Source of the DNA: JAGVIE01 sp964520905
Lineage (GTDB): Bacteria; Bacteroidota; Ignavibacteria; UBA10030; SZUA-254
Assembly: GCA_964520905.1 (NCBI GenBank)
Contig: CAZFQL010000003.1
Span: 62,001 to 126,000, forward strand
Length of the DNA: 64,000 bases
Direction: 5' to 3'
The translations under genes were made by a program, and so were the position numbers. Within the stretch, counting starts at the first letter, position 1. Each line of letters opens with the position of its first letter. Below, in pieces: positions 26,431 to 34,766 of the stretch. The notes beneath the pieces were generated by a model that was not told the DNA's origin, made no database searches, and worked only from the letters and a program-made list of their open reading frames with translations.

Positions 26431-27573
26431 TCAAGGAAGTACAGTATATTTGATTTTTAGTTTTGGACGACGGGATGGATCTTGAGACGATTTGCCGAAA
26501 ACGGCAAACCTGTCAAAGCTCGAGCCTTCACTGTATGAACGCAAGACTATACCGTAATTTTCTTGGCGAACTACCCACTTTTGGACGATTGCTCTAATAT
26601 CGGCGCTGTAAATCGTCCGCGATCCATCCGTGGATTTTGAGCAGATAGTTCCGAGGGATAGAGACGCGAACGTGGTGTCGAGTACGAGGAAGGCGACAAG
26701 AGAGTCGCGCGTATAGCCGTTTTTTATTGCAGAGTTTTCGTCGGAGGTTACTTCGAATGTTGCCTGAGAAATTCCCGCGTGTTTTGGCAATGATGAGATA
26801 TCGAAACGAATCAGCTCGCGGTAACCGATACCTCCTTGAATGTATCTGATCGAATCCGATTTCGGGACTGCTCCATTTGCAATGAATGATTGTTGGGTTG
26901 AAATTACGCTGAATGATGCCGTAGTGCCGGCGCTGCGATATTCAACCTTTAACGTATCGAAACTGTTTCTTGTCCCTACGATAATATCACTCAGGAGTGT
27001 ATCCGGTATAAGAAGGATGCCATAGGGGACATCTGTTTGTTCCTTAACCCATCGACTAACTACAGGCGTGATATCGACCATCAAAACTTTTGTTGATGTG
27101 TCGATATTTGCGGAAAATGTTGTGTCCGGAACACGCTTGTAGAAGCTGTCGGGGGTGCAGTGATTCCATGTTAATGCCTTCTCGTTCCACGATACTAATA
27201 TCTCATGGACATTGAGTTTTATTTTACCTGTGGAGTTTTTGAATTTGTAATCCACGGGAATTTTAACTATAGCCGAAATAACCTGGGTAGTCTCGGATAA
27301 AACAGTGAATCCCTGGAATTGAATCAATCCCCTCGATTCTTGTGAAGTGTTCGATAAAGCATCGTGATTAAATCCGACGATCGATCCGGAAGTTCCTATT
27401 ACAGTATAAAAAAAGGTACTATCGGTAGTCACTTCGGCTGAAGTTGAAAAAGTTTTTAGCGTATCCTGTGAAGATATCAAACCGATGCCCAGAATATTCG
27501 GATCATCGCTGCAACCCGTTATTATCGATAGTATTAGCGAAAAAAATAAGATTGAATAAAAGAGATATTTCAT
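26431..27573 (-). CDS. DNRLRE-type surface lipoprotein
   Basis: It has 380 residues with a lipoprotein signal ending in IITGCSDDPN. Two similar halves carry the DNRLRE pattern: a jelly-roll-like stretch followed by VSWNEKALTWNHC...VDITPVVSRWVKEQTDVPYGILL in the first half and ADIRAIVQKWVVRQENYGIVLRSYS in the second. The DNRLRE fold occurs in secreted and surface proteins, often carbohydrate-linked. The gene starts 20 bases after gmhB and ends one base before the barrel gene, so a lipoprotein-barrel pair in the outer membrane is plausible. The specific function is not known. Confidence 0.8.
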   Translation of the reverse strand: MKYLFYSILFFSLILSIITGCSDDPNILGIGLISSQDTLKTFSTSAEVTTDSTFFYTVIGTSGSIVGFNHDALSNTSQESRGLIQFQGFTVLSETTQVISAIVKIPVDYKFKNSTGKIKLNVHEILVSWNEKALTWNHCTPDSFYKRVPDTTFSANIDTSTKVLMVDITPVVSRWVKEQTDVPYGILLIPDTLLSDIIVGTRNSFDTLKVEYRSAGTTASFSVISTQQSFIANGAVPKSDSIRYIQGGIGYRELIRFDISSLPKHAGISQATFEVTSDENSAIKNGYTRDSLVAFLVLDTTFASLSLGTICSKSTDGSRTIYSADIRAIVQKWVVRQENYGIVLRSYSEGSSFDRFAVFGKSSQDPSRRPKLKIKYTVLP

Positions 27574-27593
27574 CTATAGAGTGATAGTTTGTG

Positions 27594-28181
27594 TTAGGTT
27601 GATATTTCCTGGTGCAAATTCCGCTTAATAAACTGTATCGCATCATACAAATTATCAGCGATAAAATCAATTTTAACATTACTCTGCCGGCAGAGTTTTA
27701 ATTCCTCTTTACCATATCCGGTTAGGACAAGAATCGATTTAATCCCGCTGTTGTTTCCGGTCTGGATGTCGATCATTTTATCGCCGATGATATAAGATTT
27801 ACTTAACTCGACATCGAATTCTTTTACCGCCCGGAGAATCATACCGGTTTTAGGTTTTCGGCAATCACATTCTATCCGATATGGTTGTTCTCCGATCTCA
27901 GGATGATGCGGGCAATAATAGATCGCATCGATGTAAGCGCCGTCCTGCCGGAGAACTTCCCGAAGCGTTAGGTGGATTTTTGCAAGGTCATCCTCGGTAA
28001 TAATTCCACGCGCAATTCCCGATTGATTGGTAACAACAAATACCTTACAACCGAGTTCGTTTGCTTCTCTGATTGCTGTTGAGGATCCTGGAATGAGTTT
28101 GAGACCGGAAAATGTGTTAAGATATTCTACTTCATTATTAATCGTGCCGTCCCGGTCAATAAAAATACCTACTTGCTTCAT
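27594..28181 (-). CDS. gmhB: D-glycero-D-manno-heptose-1,7-bisphosphate 7-phosphatase (HAD family)
   Basis: It has 195 residues. The HAD nucleophile motif GIFIDRDGTINNE is at the N-terminus, VFVVTNQSGIARG is motif II, and CPHHPEIGEQPYRIECDCRKPKTGM contains the Cys/His zinc-binding loop typical of GmhB and HisB-N. IIGDKMIDIQTGNNSGI is the acidic motif IV. It removes the 7-phosphate in the making of ADP-heptose for the lipopolysaccharide core. The ATG overlaps the stop of the upstream gene by one base (TGATG). Other heptose genes are not in the window. Confidence 0.9.
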   Translation of the reverse strand: MKQVGIFIDRDGTINNEVEYLNTFSGLKLIPGSSTAIREANELGCKVFVVTNQSGIARGIITEDDLAKIHLTLREVLRQDGAYIDAIYYCPHHPEIGEQPYRIECDCRKPKTGMILRAVKEFDVELSKSYIIGDKMIDIQTGNNSGIKSILVLTGYGKEELKLCRQSNVKIDFIADNLYDAIQFIKRNLHQEIST

Positions 28182-29044
28182 CAGTTGCTCTTTGCCAGGT
28201 CACGATAGATATCGACAAGTTTTTGAGCAATATTATCCTGACGTGCGCCATTATCGGAATTCATCGATACAATTGCAGATTTGCGGGAGAGAAGAACTTT
28301 TCCCATTCCATCATTATTCGATTTGAGAATTCCTTTTTCAACTTTATTCCCAAATGTTGTAATAACATCGGCATAGGTTAAACCCATCTTGAGGAAATTT
28401 AACCGTTCTGTATCTGTGCCATTGCCGTTACCGTTGAACAAACTTGAAGGTAAGCCGGTTTTTTCGATAGAGGTTTTTGGAAAAGAAGCATACGATGCAA
28501 GGCTGTAAGCAGTAAAGACGGTTTTCATATCCTTGTAATACGGATCGTCTTTGTAAATTGTTTTAAGATATGCAGGGATTAGACCGCACTGCCAGTCGTT
28601 GCAATGAATTATTTGCGGCTGCCAGTGCAGCCGTTTTAATGTCTCGAGTACTCCACGGCAGAAAAAAATAAATCGCTCGTCATTATCTGCAAAATGTTTT
28701 TTTGTCTCCGGGTGAAAATATAATCCATCGCGATTGAAATAGCGATCGTTGGCAAGAAAATAAACCAGCACTTTTTGGTTCTCACTGCACAGATAGGATG
28801 ATTTGATGTTCGCGTGTTCAGTCTCCGATGAAACGGGTACTTCAATATCTTTCATACGAAGTAGATTATGGATTTGAAAACGCCGGTTGCTAATCGAGCC
28901 GTAGCCCGGAAGCATTACCCGAATATCATGTCCAAGAGATTTGACGGTCTTAGGAAGACTTCCCGCAAGGTCTCCAATACTACCTGTTTTTATAAAAGGG
29001 TCCGCTTCGCTTGCTACAAAGAGAACACCTATTGGTTTTGGCAT
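28181..29044 (-). CDS. Glycogen/starch synthase catalytic domain (GT5) alone
   Basis: It has 287 residues and matches only the N-terminal GT5 domain of glycogen synthase: GVLFVASEADPFIKTGSIGDLAGSLPK, IRVMLPGYGSI, RDGLYFHPETKKHFADNDERFIFF and PQIIHCNDWQCGLIPAYLK. Whole synthases have about 480 residues with a second GT-B domain that is absent here. The ADP-glucose motif is KTGSIGDL where active enzymes have KxGGLGDV. Stand-alone GT5 domains occur in Bacteroidota and related phyla; whether they make glycogen is unclear. ATG 29044 is preferred to a TTG upstream. It is first in the ten-gene operon and is coupled to gmhB, so a role in glycan or envelope sugar chemistry is as likely as storage. Confidence 0.8.
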   Translation of the reverse strand: MPKPIGVLFVASEADPFIKTGSIGDLAGSLPKTVKSLGHDIRVMLPGYGSISNRRFQIHNLLRMKDIEVPVSSETEHANIKSSYLCSENQKVLVYFLANDRYFNRDGLYFHPETKKHFADNDERFIFFCRGVLETLKRLHWQPQIIHCNDWQCGLIPAYLKTIYKDDPYYKDMKTVFTAYSLASYASFPKTSIEKTGLPSSLFNGNGNGTDTERLNFLKMGLTYADVITTFGNKVEKGILKSNNDGMGKVLLSRKSAIVSMNSDNGARQDNIAQKLVDIYRDLAKSN

Positions 29045-29121
29045 GCTGCACGAAATAGTGAGGAAATTAATCAATTTGCTAAACAATCTAAGAATTTTAT
29101 GCCAGAATAACAACTAGTATC

Positions 29122-29150
29122 TTGACAATCATCCCAAAACTAACTATATT
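29122..29150 (+). promoter_or_regulatory. Sigma-70-like promoter for the porU transcript
   Basis: TTGACA at 29122-29127 and TATATT at 29145-29150 are separated by 17 bases, close to the ideal housekeeping promoter. It lies between the divergent GT5 gene and porU. A start around 29157 would give a leader of about 210 bases before porU. Bacteroidota often use a different consensus, so use of this form depends on the organism. Confidence 0.5.
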
Positions 29151-29269
29151 GACCAAAGATAAATATTTATGTTCCATGCAGGAGTAAAGCATTCGTTTTT
29201 GTTAAAGGTTCATTTCGGTTGATGTAATTTAGATTTGTAAGCGTAAGTTTATAATTGAAAAGAACAATT

Positions 29270-29371
29270 ATGCGGAAAACCTTTGACACACACGAGGACT
29301 TTATTCTTCAGGCTTTAGAACCGAATGTCAGGTTAATTCCGAGATTCGGTTTTTTATTTTTTTATTCATGA
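29270..29371 (+). CDS. Possible 33-residue leader peptide overlapping porU
   Basis: An ATG at 29270 opens a 33-codon frame (MRKTFDTHEDFILQALEPN, then VRLIPRFGFLFFYS) whose TGA overlaps the porU ATG as ATGA. An AAAAGAAC stretch lies ahead of the start. The inverted repeat at 29319-29351 falls inside its codons. It has no recognisable family and could be chance, but the exact overlap and the hairpin make a regulatory leader worth considering. Confidence 0.35.
   Translation: MRKTFDTHEDFILQALEPNVRLIPRFGFLFFYS
29319..29355 (+). terminator. Intrinsic terminator or attenuator just upstream of porU
   Basis: AACCGAAT (29319-29326) pairs with ATTCGGTT (29344-29351), and the stem is followed by an unbroken T run to 29355 and further T-rich sequence. 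This is a good factor-independent terminator by shape, but it points into porU from only a dozen bases away. It would stop the transcript from the promoter at 29122 unless the hairpin is prevented, for example by ribosomes on the small leader frame. Confidence 0.55.
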
Positions 29372-32300
29372 CATCAAAAATCTATAACTATAAAAATATT
29401 TTATCGACTATGTTGCGGTTCTTTCCGCTGGCGTGGCTCATTATTTATGCCTCAACATTCGCTCAGCCGACCGACATAAAAATCCTCCAGTCAACATCAG
29501 AAGGTGTTGTTGTTGAGTATACTCCCCGGTATTTAACGCCCGAAAAGTTCATCTCGAACGGAAATGAATTTATTCGTTATCATTTTGCGAACGGAAAAAT
29601 AGTGGGACCCAATATTCCCGGATCACCCGAAATGGCAGTTCGCTCGGCGCTATTGAAATTTCCGGGAACCCAAAATAATACGATTGAGATTATAAATCTT
29701 GACTATGAAGAAATCTCGAATGTCACTCTGGCGCCGGTGCCATATTTTGAACGAGGCGATGTCGATCCGGTACCGAAATATATTCTCAATCCCGATGCAT
29801 ACAATGTCCTGGGTTATTTACCAACGGAAGCCGGGTCATTAGTGAATATCGGTGAAACACGGGGTGTATTTCTTGGAGAGTTAAGATTCAATCCGCTTCA
29901 ATATGATCCTTCCCGCCGCCATTTGAGGAAATGTAACCGGATTGTTGCGCGAATAAATTTTGGCGCCGCTGAAAAACTCCATAAATATACCGCTTCAGTA
30001 AATGGATTAGCGTTGAATGAAGACGCGTTCAGATCGCTTCCGTCCGAAATACAAACAGCGGGAAAAGCATCCATATACAACAGCGTGTTAAACTCAGGTT
30101 CTTGGTATCGTTTTACTATCTCTGAAGATGGAATGTATAAATTAACCGGACAGGCGCTGTTGGATGCAGGAATTCCAACATCGACCGATATCCGGACAAT
30201 AAAAATATTCAGTAACAGTGGCATCGAATTACCATATTCGCCTACGGTGAAAGCTGACGACGATCTTCTCCAGAATGCAATTTATATCCATGATGCCGGA
30301 ACGTCGGGGCAGTTAGACGCCGCCGACTTCATTGTCTTTTATGGCAAGAGCACGCACGGGTGGATTTACAGTCGTGCGATAAAATCATTCAATCATTATA
30401 TCAATCATTATTCCGAGTCGAATGTATATTGGCTTACATATGGCGGGGAGCCATCAAAATTGATGGCGTCAATTTCTTCTATGAGCGATCCGGATCCATA
30501 TAAACCCTCTACCGTCGTGAATAAATTCTTTCGCGAAGACGATAAAATAAACGTATTTTCATCCGGTATTGAGTGGCTTGGGGAATCGTTCAATTCGGGA
30601 GACCAGATTGTTTACCGGCAACTGCTGCCGGGCATAGATTTGAATCAATCGATGAAATATCGATATAACCTTGGCGCAAGTTCTTCCGCCTATTCTCAGT
30701 TCACACTTGAGGAACATGACGGTTCCTTGCGGGTTATCAACATTTCTCCGAGCGGGAGTGATCTGCGGTTTGTTTCTTCAGAAATAAACATAACGCCGGC
30801 TTTTTCTGATGCGGAAAGCAGACTGCGGTTCAAGTTTTCGACGACCGGATCTGGGGGCACGGGTTATCTCGATTGGTATGAAATATTTTATCAGCGGTTT
30901 CTCAATGCACAGAACGATGTATTTAATTTTCACACTCACGATACGACGGTGGCTGGAGAATATACGATAAAAGGTTTCAGCGGGGGTGAAGTATCGGTAT
31001 TTGATGTAACTAAGTTCGATAGTGTTGTGGTGATTGCGAATCCATATGTCTCAGTAGATACCTGTTCATTCCAGACAACGTTAACATCCGGCACGGTGAA
31101 GGAGTTTTATGTAGTTGGACAGAATGGTTTTAAAACGCCTTCCACGCTTACAACGGTTCGAAATCAAAATTTGCATGGCGACCCGGCGGAAGCATCATAT
31201 ATAATAATAACTCATTCAGATTTTTTGTCGGCGGCACAACGGTTAAAAGCATTTAGGGAGCAGTCGGGAAACGGCTATCTAAAAACTCTGATAGTCGACG
31301 TGAATCAAATATATAACGAGTTCGGCGGGGGATTGCTTTCTCCAATGGCAATCCGAAATTATCTCAGTTATGTCTATAAGAATTGGTCCATACCGCCCAA
31401 ATATGTACTTCTTCTGGGTGACGGAGATTATGATTACAAGCGTATCCTTGGCGTAACCAATCCTAATTGGATACCACCGTGGGAATCGCAAGAATCGTTC
31501 CGTGAATTATACACGTATACAACCGACGATGATTATGGAATATTTTTCAGCGGTAGCCGGGTTAATGTGGGAATCGGGCGGCTCACGGCAAGAACTTCTG
31601 AGGAAGCAAATGCCATGGTCGATAAGATCATCGATTACGAAACAAAATCGATTGTAGATTCATGGAAATTGAATTTTACATTCGTTGCTGACGATGGTCC
31701 TCAAGCGGCTGGTATCACTGATGGATTAATACATACTCAGCAGGCAGATGATATCTCCAATATGGTGCCTCCGGTTTTTGAGAAAAAGAAAATTTATTTA
31801 TACGATTACCTCACTATATTCACGGCAAGCGGAAGAAGAAAACCCGACGTGAACATCGCCATTCAAAATGCGATTAATCAGGGCACGCTTATTCTGAATT
31901 TTACCGGTCACGGTAACCCTCGTCTATGGACCCATGAGGCGGTGTTTGTCCGGGAAACCGATTTTCCATTGCTTCATAACAAAGGAAAATATTTCTTCCT
32001 TGTTGCGGCAACCTGTAATTATGCCAACTTCGATCAATTAAGCGATAGAAGTAGTGGAGAGCTTCTTGTAAATTTATCGAATGCTGGCGCCATCGGGGTT
32101 TTCTCTGCAACACGACCGGTCTATGCATCTCAGAACTTCGATTTGAATAAAACATTTTATCATTATCTTCTCGATACGGTTCAATACGGCAAGCTTCGGT
32201 CGCAACGGTTGGGAGATATTGTGTACAGGACAAAACAAGACCGGAATGATGATAATGATCGGAAGTATTTTTTACTCGGCGATCCTGCGCTGGTTCTATC

Positions 32301-33372
32301 GTTCCCCAAACTCGTCGCATCGATTGATAGTATCAATAATCGCCCAAGCAGTGACAGTATCAGAATAAAAGCGCTCGAGCGCGCATCCTTCAAAGCTACG
32401 GTCAGAGACACTGCAACAGATAACCCGGTAAATTTCACGGGACAGGCGCAGGTTGTTGTGTATGATGCAAACAAATCGATTAAGCTTATCGCTCCGGAAA
32501 TTAATCGTACAATGACATACACGGCGTCCGGCAGTATTATCTTTCGTGGGCAGAACAGCATAAAGAACGGATTGCTCCGTTCGGATTTTATTGTGCCTAA
32601 AGATATAGCGTACAGTGATTCGCCCGGTCGTATAACGATTTATTTCTCGAATGATTCAACCGATGGCGCAGGATTTACAAATATTACCGTGAACGGTACA
32701 AATCCGGATGCCTTGCCTGATTCTCTCGGACCGCAAATAAAACTCTACCTCGACCGCAAAAGCTTTCGCCCTGGCGACGTAGTCGGTTCATCTCCAACAC
32801 TAATTGCCGAACTATCAGATTCAAACGGTCTTAATACATCTGGCGCAAGTATCGGACATCGGCTCGAAGCCTGGCTCGATGAAAAACCGGAAAGCTTCGA
32901 TCTATCTGATTATTATAAGAGTAAACTCGATACGTACACCGAAGGTGTTATAGAATACCCTTTGGGGACTCTCTCAAAAGGAACTCACAAACTTCGTTTG
33001 CGTGCATGGGATACCTATAATAATTCTTCCACCGAAGAGACGATGTTTAATGTTGTATCGGGCGATGGTTTAAAGATATCAAATGTGTTTAACTATCCGA
33101 ATCCATTTTCATCGGCAACCGTTTTCACCTTCGAGCACAATCAAGTCGTTAATATTGATGTTCAGGTTAAGATTTACACCGTAGCCGGTCGATTGATTCA
33201 AACGATAAAACAGAATAATATTGCAAATCAATTTGCGCGTATTCCGTGGGATGGTCGTGACCGGGATGGAGATGTTCCTGCGAACGGTGTTTATCTGTAC
33301 AAAATTATTGCAAAAACACAAGATGGAAGATTTTCAAGCGAAGCGCTCGGCAAGCTTAGCGTTTTAAAATAA
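29368..33372 (+). CDS. porU: T9SS sortase PorU (C25 peptidase family)
   Basis: It has 1334 residues with a signal peptide (LRFFPLAWLIIYASTFAQ) near the start. After an N-terminal beta-rich region of about 600 residues comes the gingipain-like C25 domain: VLLLGDGDYDYKRI, the catalytic His848 in LNFTGHGNPRLW, and the catalytic Cys883 in LVAATCNYANFD. The protein ends in its own C-terminal sorting-type domain (VFNYPNPFSSATVFTF...GVYLYKIIA). PorU cuts the sorting domain from T9SS cargo at the cell surface and joins the cargo to an anchor. porV follows directly, as in other T9SS genomes. The ATG at 29368 or an internal ATG at 29410 both give usable signal peptides. Confidence 0.95.
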   Translation: MTSKIYNYKNILSTMLRFFPLAWLIIYASTFAQPTDIKILQSTSEGVVVEYTPRYLTPEKFISNGNEFIRYHFANGKIVGPNIPGSPEMAVRSALLKFPGTQNNTIEIINLDYEEISNVTLAPVPYFERGDVDPVPKYILNPDAYNVLGYLPTEAGSLVNIGETRGVFLGELRFNPLQYDPSRRHLRKCNRIVARINFGAAEKLHKYTASVNGLALNEDAFRSLPSEIQTAGKASIYNSVLNSGSWYRFTISEDGMYKLTGQALLDAGIPTSTDIRTIKIFSNSGIELPYSPTVKADDDLLQNAIYIHDAGTSGQLDAADFIVFYGKSTHGWIYSRAIKSFNHYINHYSESNVYWLTYGGEPSKLMASISSMSDPDPYKPSTVVNKFFREDDKINVFSSGIEWLGESFNSGDQIVYRQLLPGIDLNQSMKYRYNLGASSSAYSQFTLEEHDGSLRVINISPSGSDLRFVSSEINITPAFSDAESRLRFKFSTTGSGGTGYLDWYEIFYQRFLNAQNDVFNFHTHDTTVAGEYTIKGFSGGEVSVFDVTKFDSVVVIANPYVSVDTCSFQTTLTSGTVKEFYVVGQNGFKTPSTLTTVRNQNLHGDPAEASYIIITHSDFLSAAQRLKAFREQSGNGYLKTLIVDVNQIYNEFGGGLLSPMAIRNYLSYVYKNWSIPPKYVLLLGDGDYDYKRILGVTNPNWIPPWESQESFRELYTYTTDDDYGIFFSGSRVNVGIGRLTARTSEEANAMVDKIIDYETKSIVDSWKLNFTFVADDGPQAAGITDGLIHTQQADDISNMVPPVFEKKKIYLYDYLTIFTASGRRKPDVNIAIQNAINQGTLILNFTGHGNPRLWTHEAVFVRETDFPLLHNKGKYFFLVAATCNYANFDQLSDRSSGELLVNLSNAGAIGVFSATRPVYASQNFDLNKTFYHYLLDTVQYGKLRSQRLGDIVYRTKQDRNDDNDRKYFLLGDPALVLSFPKLVASIDSINNRPSSDSIRIKALERASFKATVRDTATDNPVNFTGQAQVVVYDANKSIKLIAPEINRTMTYTASGSIIFRGQNSIKNGLLRSDFIVPKDIAYSDSPGRITIYFSNDSTDGAGFTNITVNGTNPDALPDSLGPQIKLYLDRKSFRPGDVVGSSPTLIAELSDSNGLNTSGASIGHRLEAWLDEKPESFDLSDYYKSKLDTYTEGVIEYPLGTLSKGTHKLRLRAWDTYNNSSTEETMFNVVSGDGLKISNVFNYPNPFSSATVFTFEHNQVVNIDVQVKIYTVAGRLIQTIKQNNIANQFARIPWDGRDRDGDVPANGVYLYKIIAKTQDGRFSSEALGKLSVLK

Positions 33373-33490
33373 TAATAAATATCCTGAGGTAAGTTGCTTC
33401 TCAAAGTCGAAGGTGGTAAATTAATTCTTAGGCAAAACTGAAATCGAAGTATTTTCATCATTTAATAATCTTTTTTAAAGGATTCTCATC

Positions 33491-34657
33491 ATGATACAAA
33501 TGAAATATGCGAAACTCTCTGCTCTCATAATGTTCGCGATTCTCGCTGCGTTTACCGCACAACCGGCATACGGTCAGTCGGGCGGCGGCGGTGAATCTGC
33601 GGTTCCATTTTTACTAATCGCGCCAAACGCCCGTGCCGACGGTATGGGTGAAGCAGGCGCTGCTTTGAGTGATGATGGATCTGCTTCGTACTGGAATCCG
33701 GGTGGGTTAGCCTTTTCAAAGGGTCAGGAAATAAGTATTACGCACTCCAACTGGCTCCCGCAATTTCATCTCTCGGATTTGTTCTATGAATATTTTTCAT
33801 ATACTCAGAACATCGAGGATTGGGGCGGAACAGTTTCAGGCAGCATCATCTATCTGAACCTCGGCTCATTTGAACGGCGCGATGACCAGAATAATAACTT
33901 GGGAACATTCAAAGCATACGAGTTTGCAATAACCGGTGGCTATTCAACGAAGGTTGCGACCGATTTGGGTTTAGGGTTAAATATCAGATTCATTTACAGC
34001 GCTCTTGATCCCAATCCGTCACAAGGACAAGGAATCAAAGGTGTCGGTTCTACGGTAAGCTTAGATATAGGAACTCTATGGAAACCTTCCTCCATAGTTC
34101 TGCCGCTTGTTGGTGATATCGAAGATCGTTTCAGTGTCGGTATGAACCTCTCGAATCTTGGTCCGAAAATAACCTACATCCAAAAATCACAAGCCGATCC
34201 GTTGCCGACTAATTTGAGATTGGGACTGGGATTCAAAATTGTGAAAAGTGAATTCAACAATCTGGAAGCGGTTGTTGACTTCAGCCGGATGCTCGTAAGA
34301 CGCTATCCTCAGGTAAAAGACGACAGCGGCAGAGTTGTTCAAGAATCGTATGTGGATAATCTTCCCAAATCACTCTTCAGCTCGTGGGGTTCTGGCGGAT
34401 TGAAGAAGGTTACTGTTGCCGGCGGATTGGAATACTGGTACGGCAAACCGAAACTCTTTGCCCTGCGATGGGGGTATTTCTACGAACATCCTGATTATGG
34501 AAACAGAAAGTTTATGACTTTCGGCGCTGGCCTCCGCTATGATATATATGGATTCGATTTTAGCTATCTCTCCACTCTCGAAGAGAATCACCCGCTTAGC
34601 GAAACTCTCCGCTTTACTTTACTGATCAGTTGGGGCGGTGAAGAACAAGAAGAATAA
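33491..34657 (+). CDS. porV: T9SS outer-membrane shuttle protein PorV
   Basis: It is a 388-residue barrel with a signal peptide ending in AYGQ. The mature start SAVPFLLIAPNARADGMGEAGAALSDDGSASYWNPGGLAF is the PorV signature hairpin. The last strands include YGFDFSYL and LRFTLLISWGG, before a short acidic tail. PorV binds the sorting domain of cargo leaving the SprA channel and carries it to PorU. An AAAGGA site precedes the ATG. It sits 118 bases downstream of porU, the usual order. The two barrels at 21105-23362 share only the general hairpin motif, while this one fits PorV closely in length and sequence. Confidence 0.95.
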   Translation: MIQMKYAKLSALIMFAILAAFTAQPAYGQSGGGGESAVPFLLIAPNARADGMGEAGAALSDDGSASYWNPGGLAFSKGQEISITHSNWLPQFHLSDLFYEYFSYTQNIEDWGGTVSGSIIYLNLGSFERRDDQNNNLGTFKAYEFAITGGYSTKVATDLGLGLNIRFIYSALDPNPSQGQGIKGVGSTVSLDIGTLWKPSSIVLPLVGDIEDRFSVGMNLSNLGPKITYIQKSQADPLPTNLRLGLGFKIVKSEFNNLEAVVDFSRMLVRRYPQVKDDSGRVVQESYVDNLPKSLFSSWGSGGLKKVTVAGGLEYWYGKPKLFALRWGYFYEHPDYGNRKFMTFGAGLRYDIYGFDFSYLSTLEENHPLSETLRFTLLISWGGEEQEE

Positions 34658-34695
34658 TCAAAAAAATAATTTTAATCATTACATAAATAATTATA

Positions 34696-34737
34696 ATAGC
34701 TATGGAGAAGGAATATTACAACCTTCTCCATAGTTAT
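34696..34737. terminator. Strong hairpin after porV
   Basis: CTATGGAGAAGG (34700-34711) pairs perfectly with CCTTCTCCATAG (34722-34733), and the stem extends outward to 34696/34737 with one G-U pair. No T run follows, so it is either a factor-dependent stop, a message-stabilising end for porV, or a regulatory stem 30 bases ahead of the next gene. Confidence 0.55.
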
Positions 34738-34766
34738 AGTATAGTATTGACTCTTCACGAACTATT

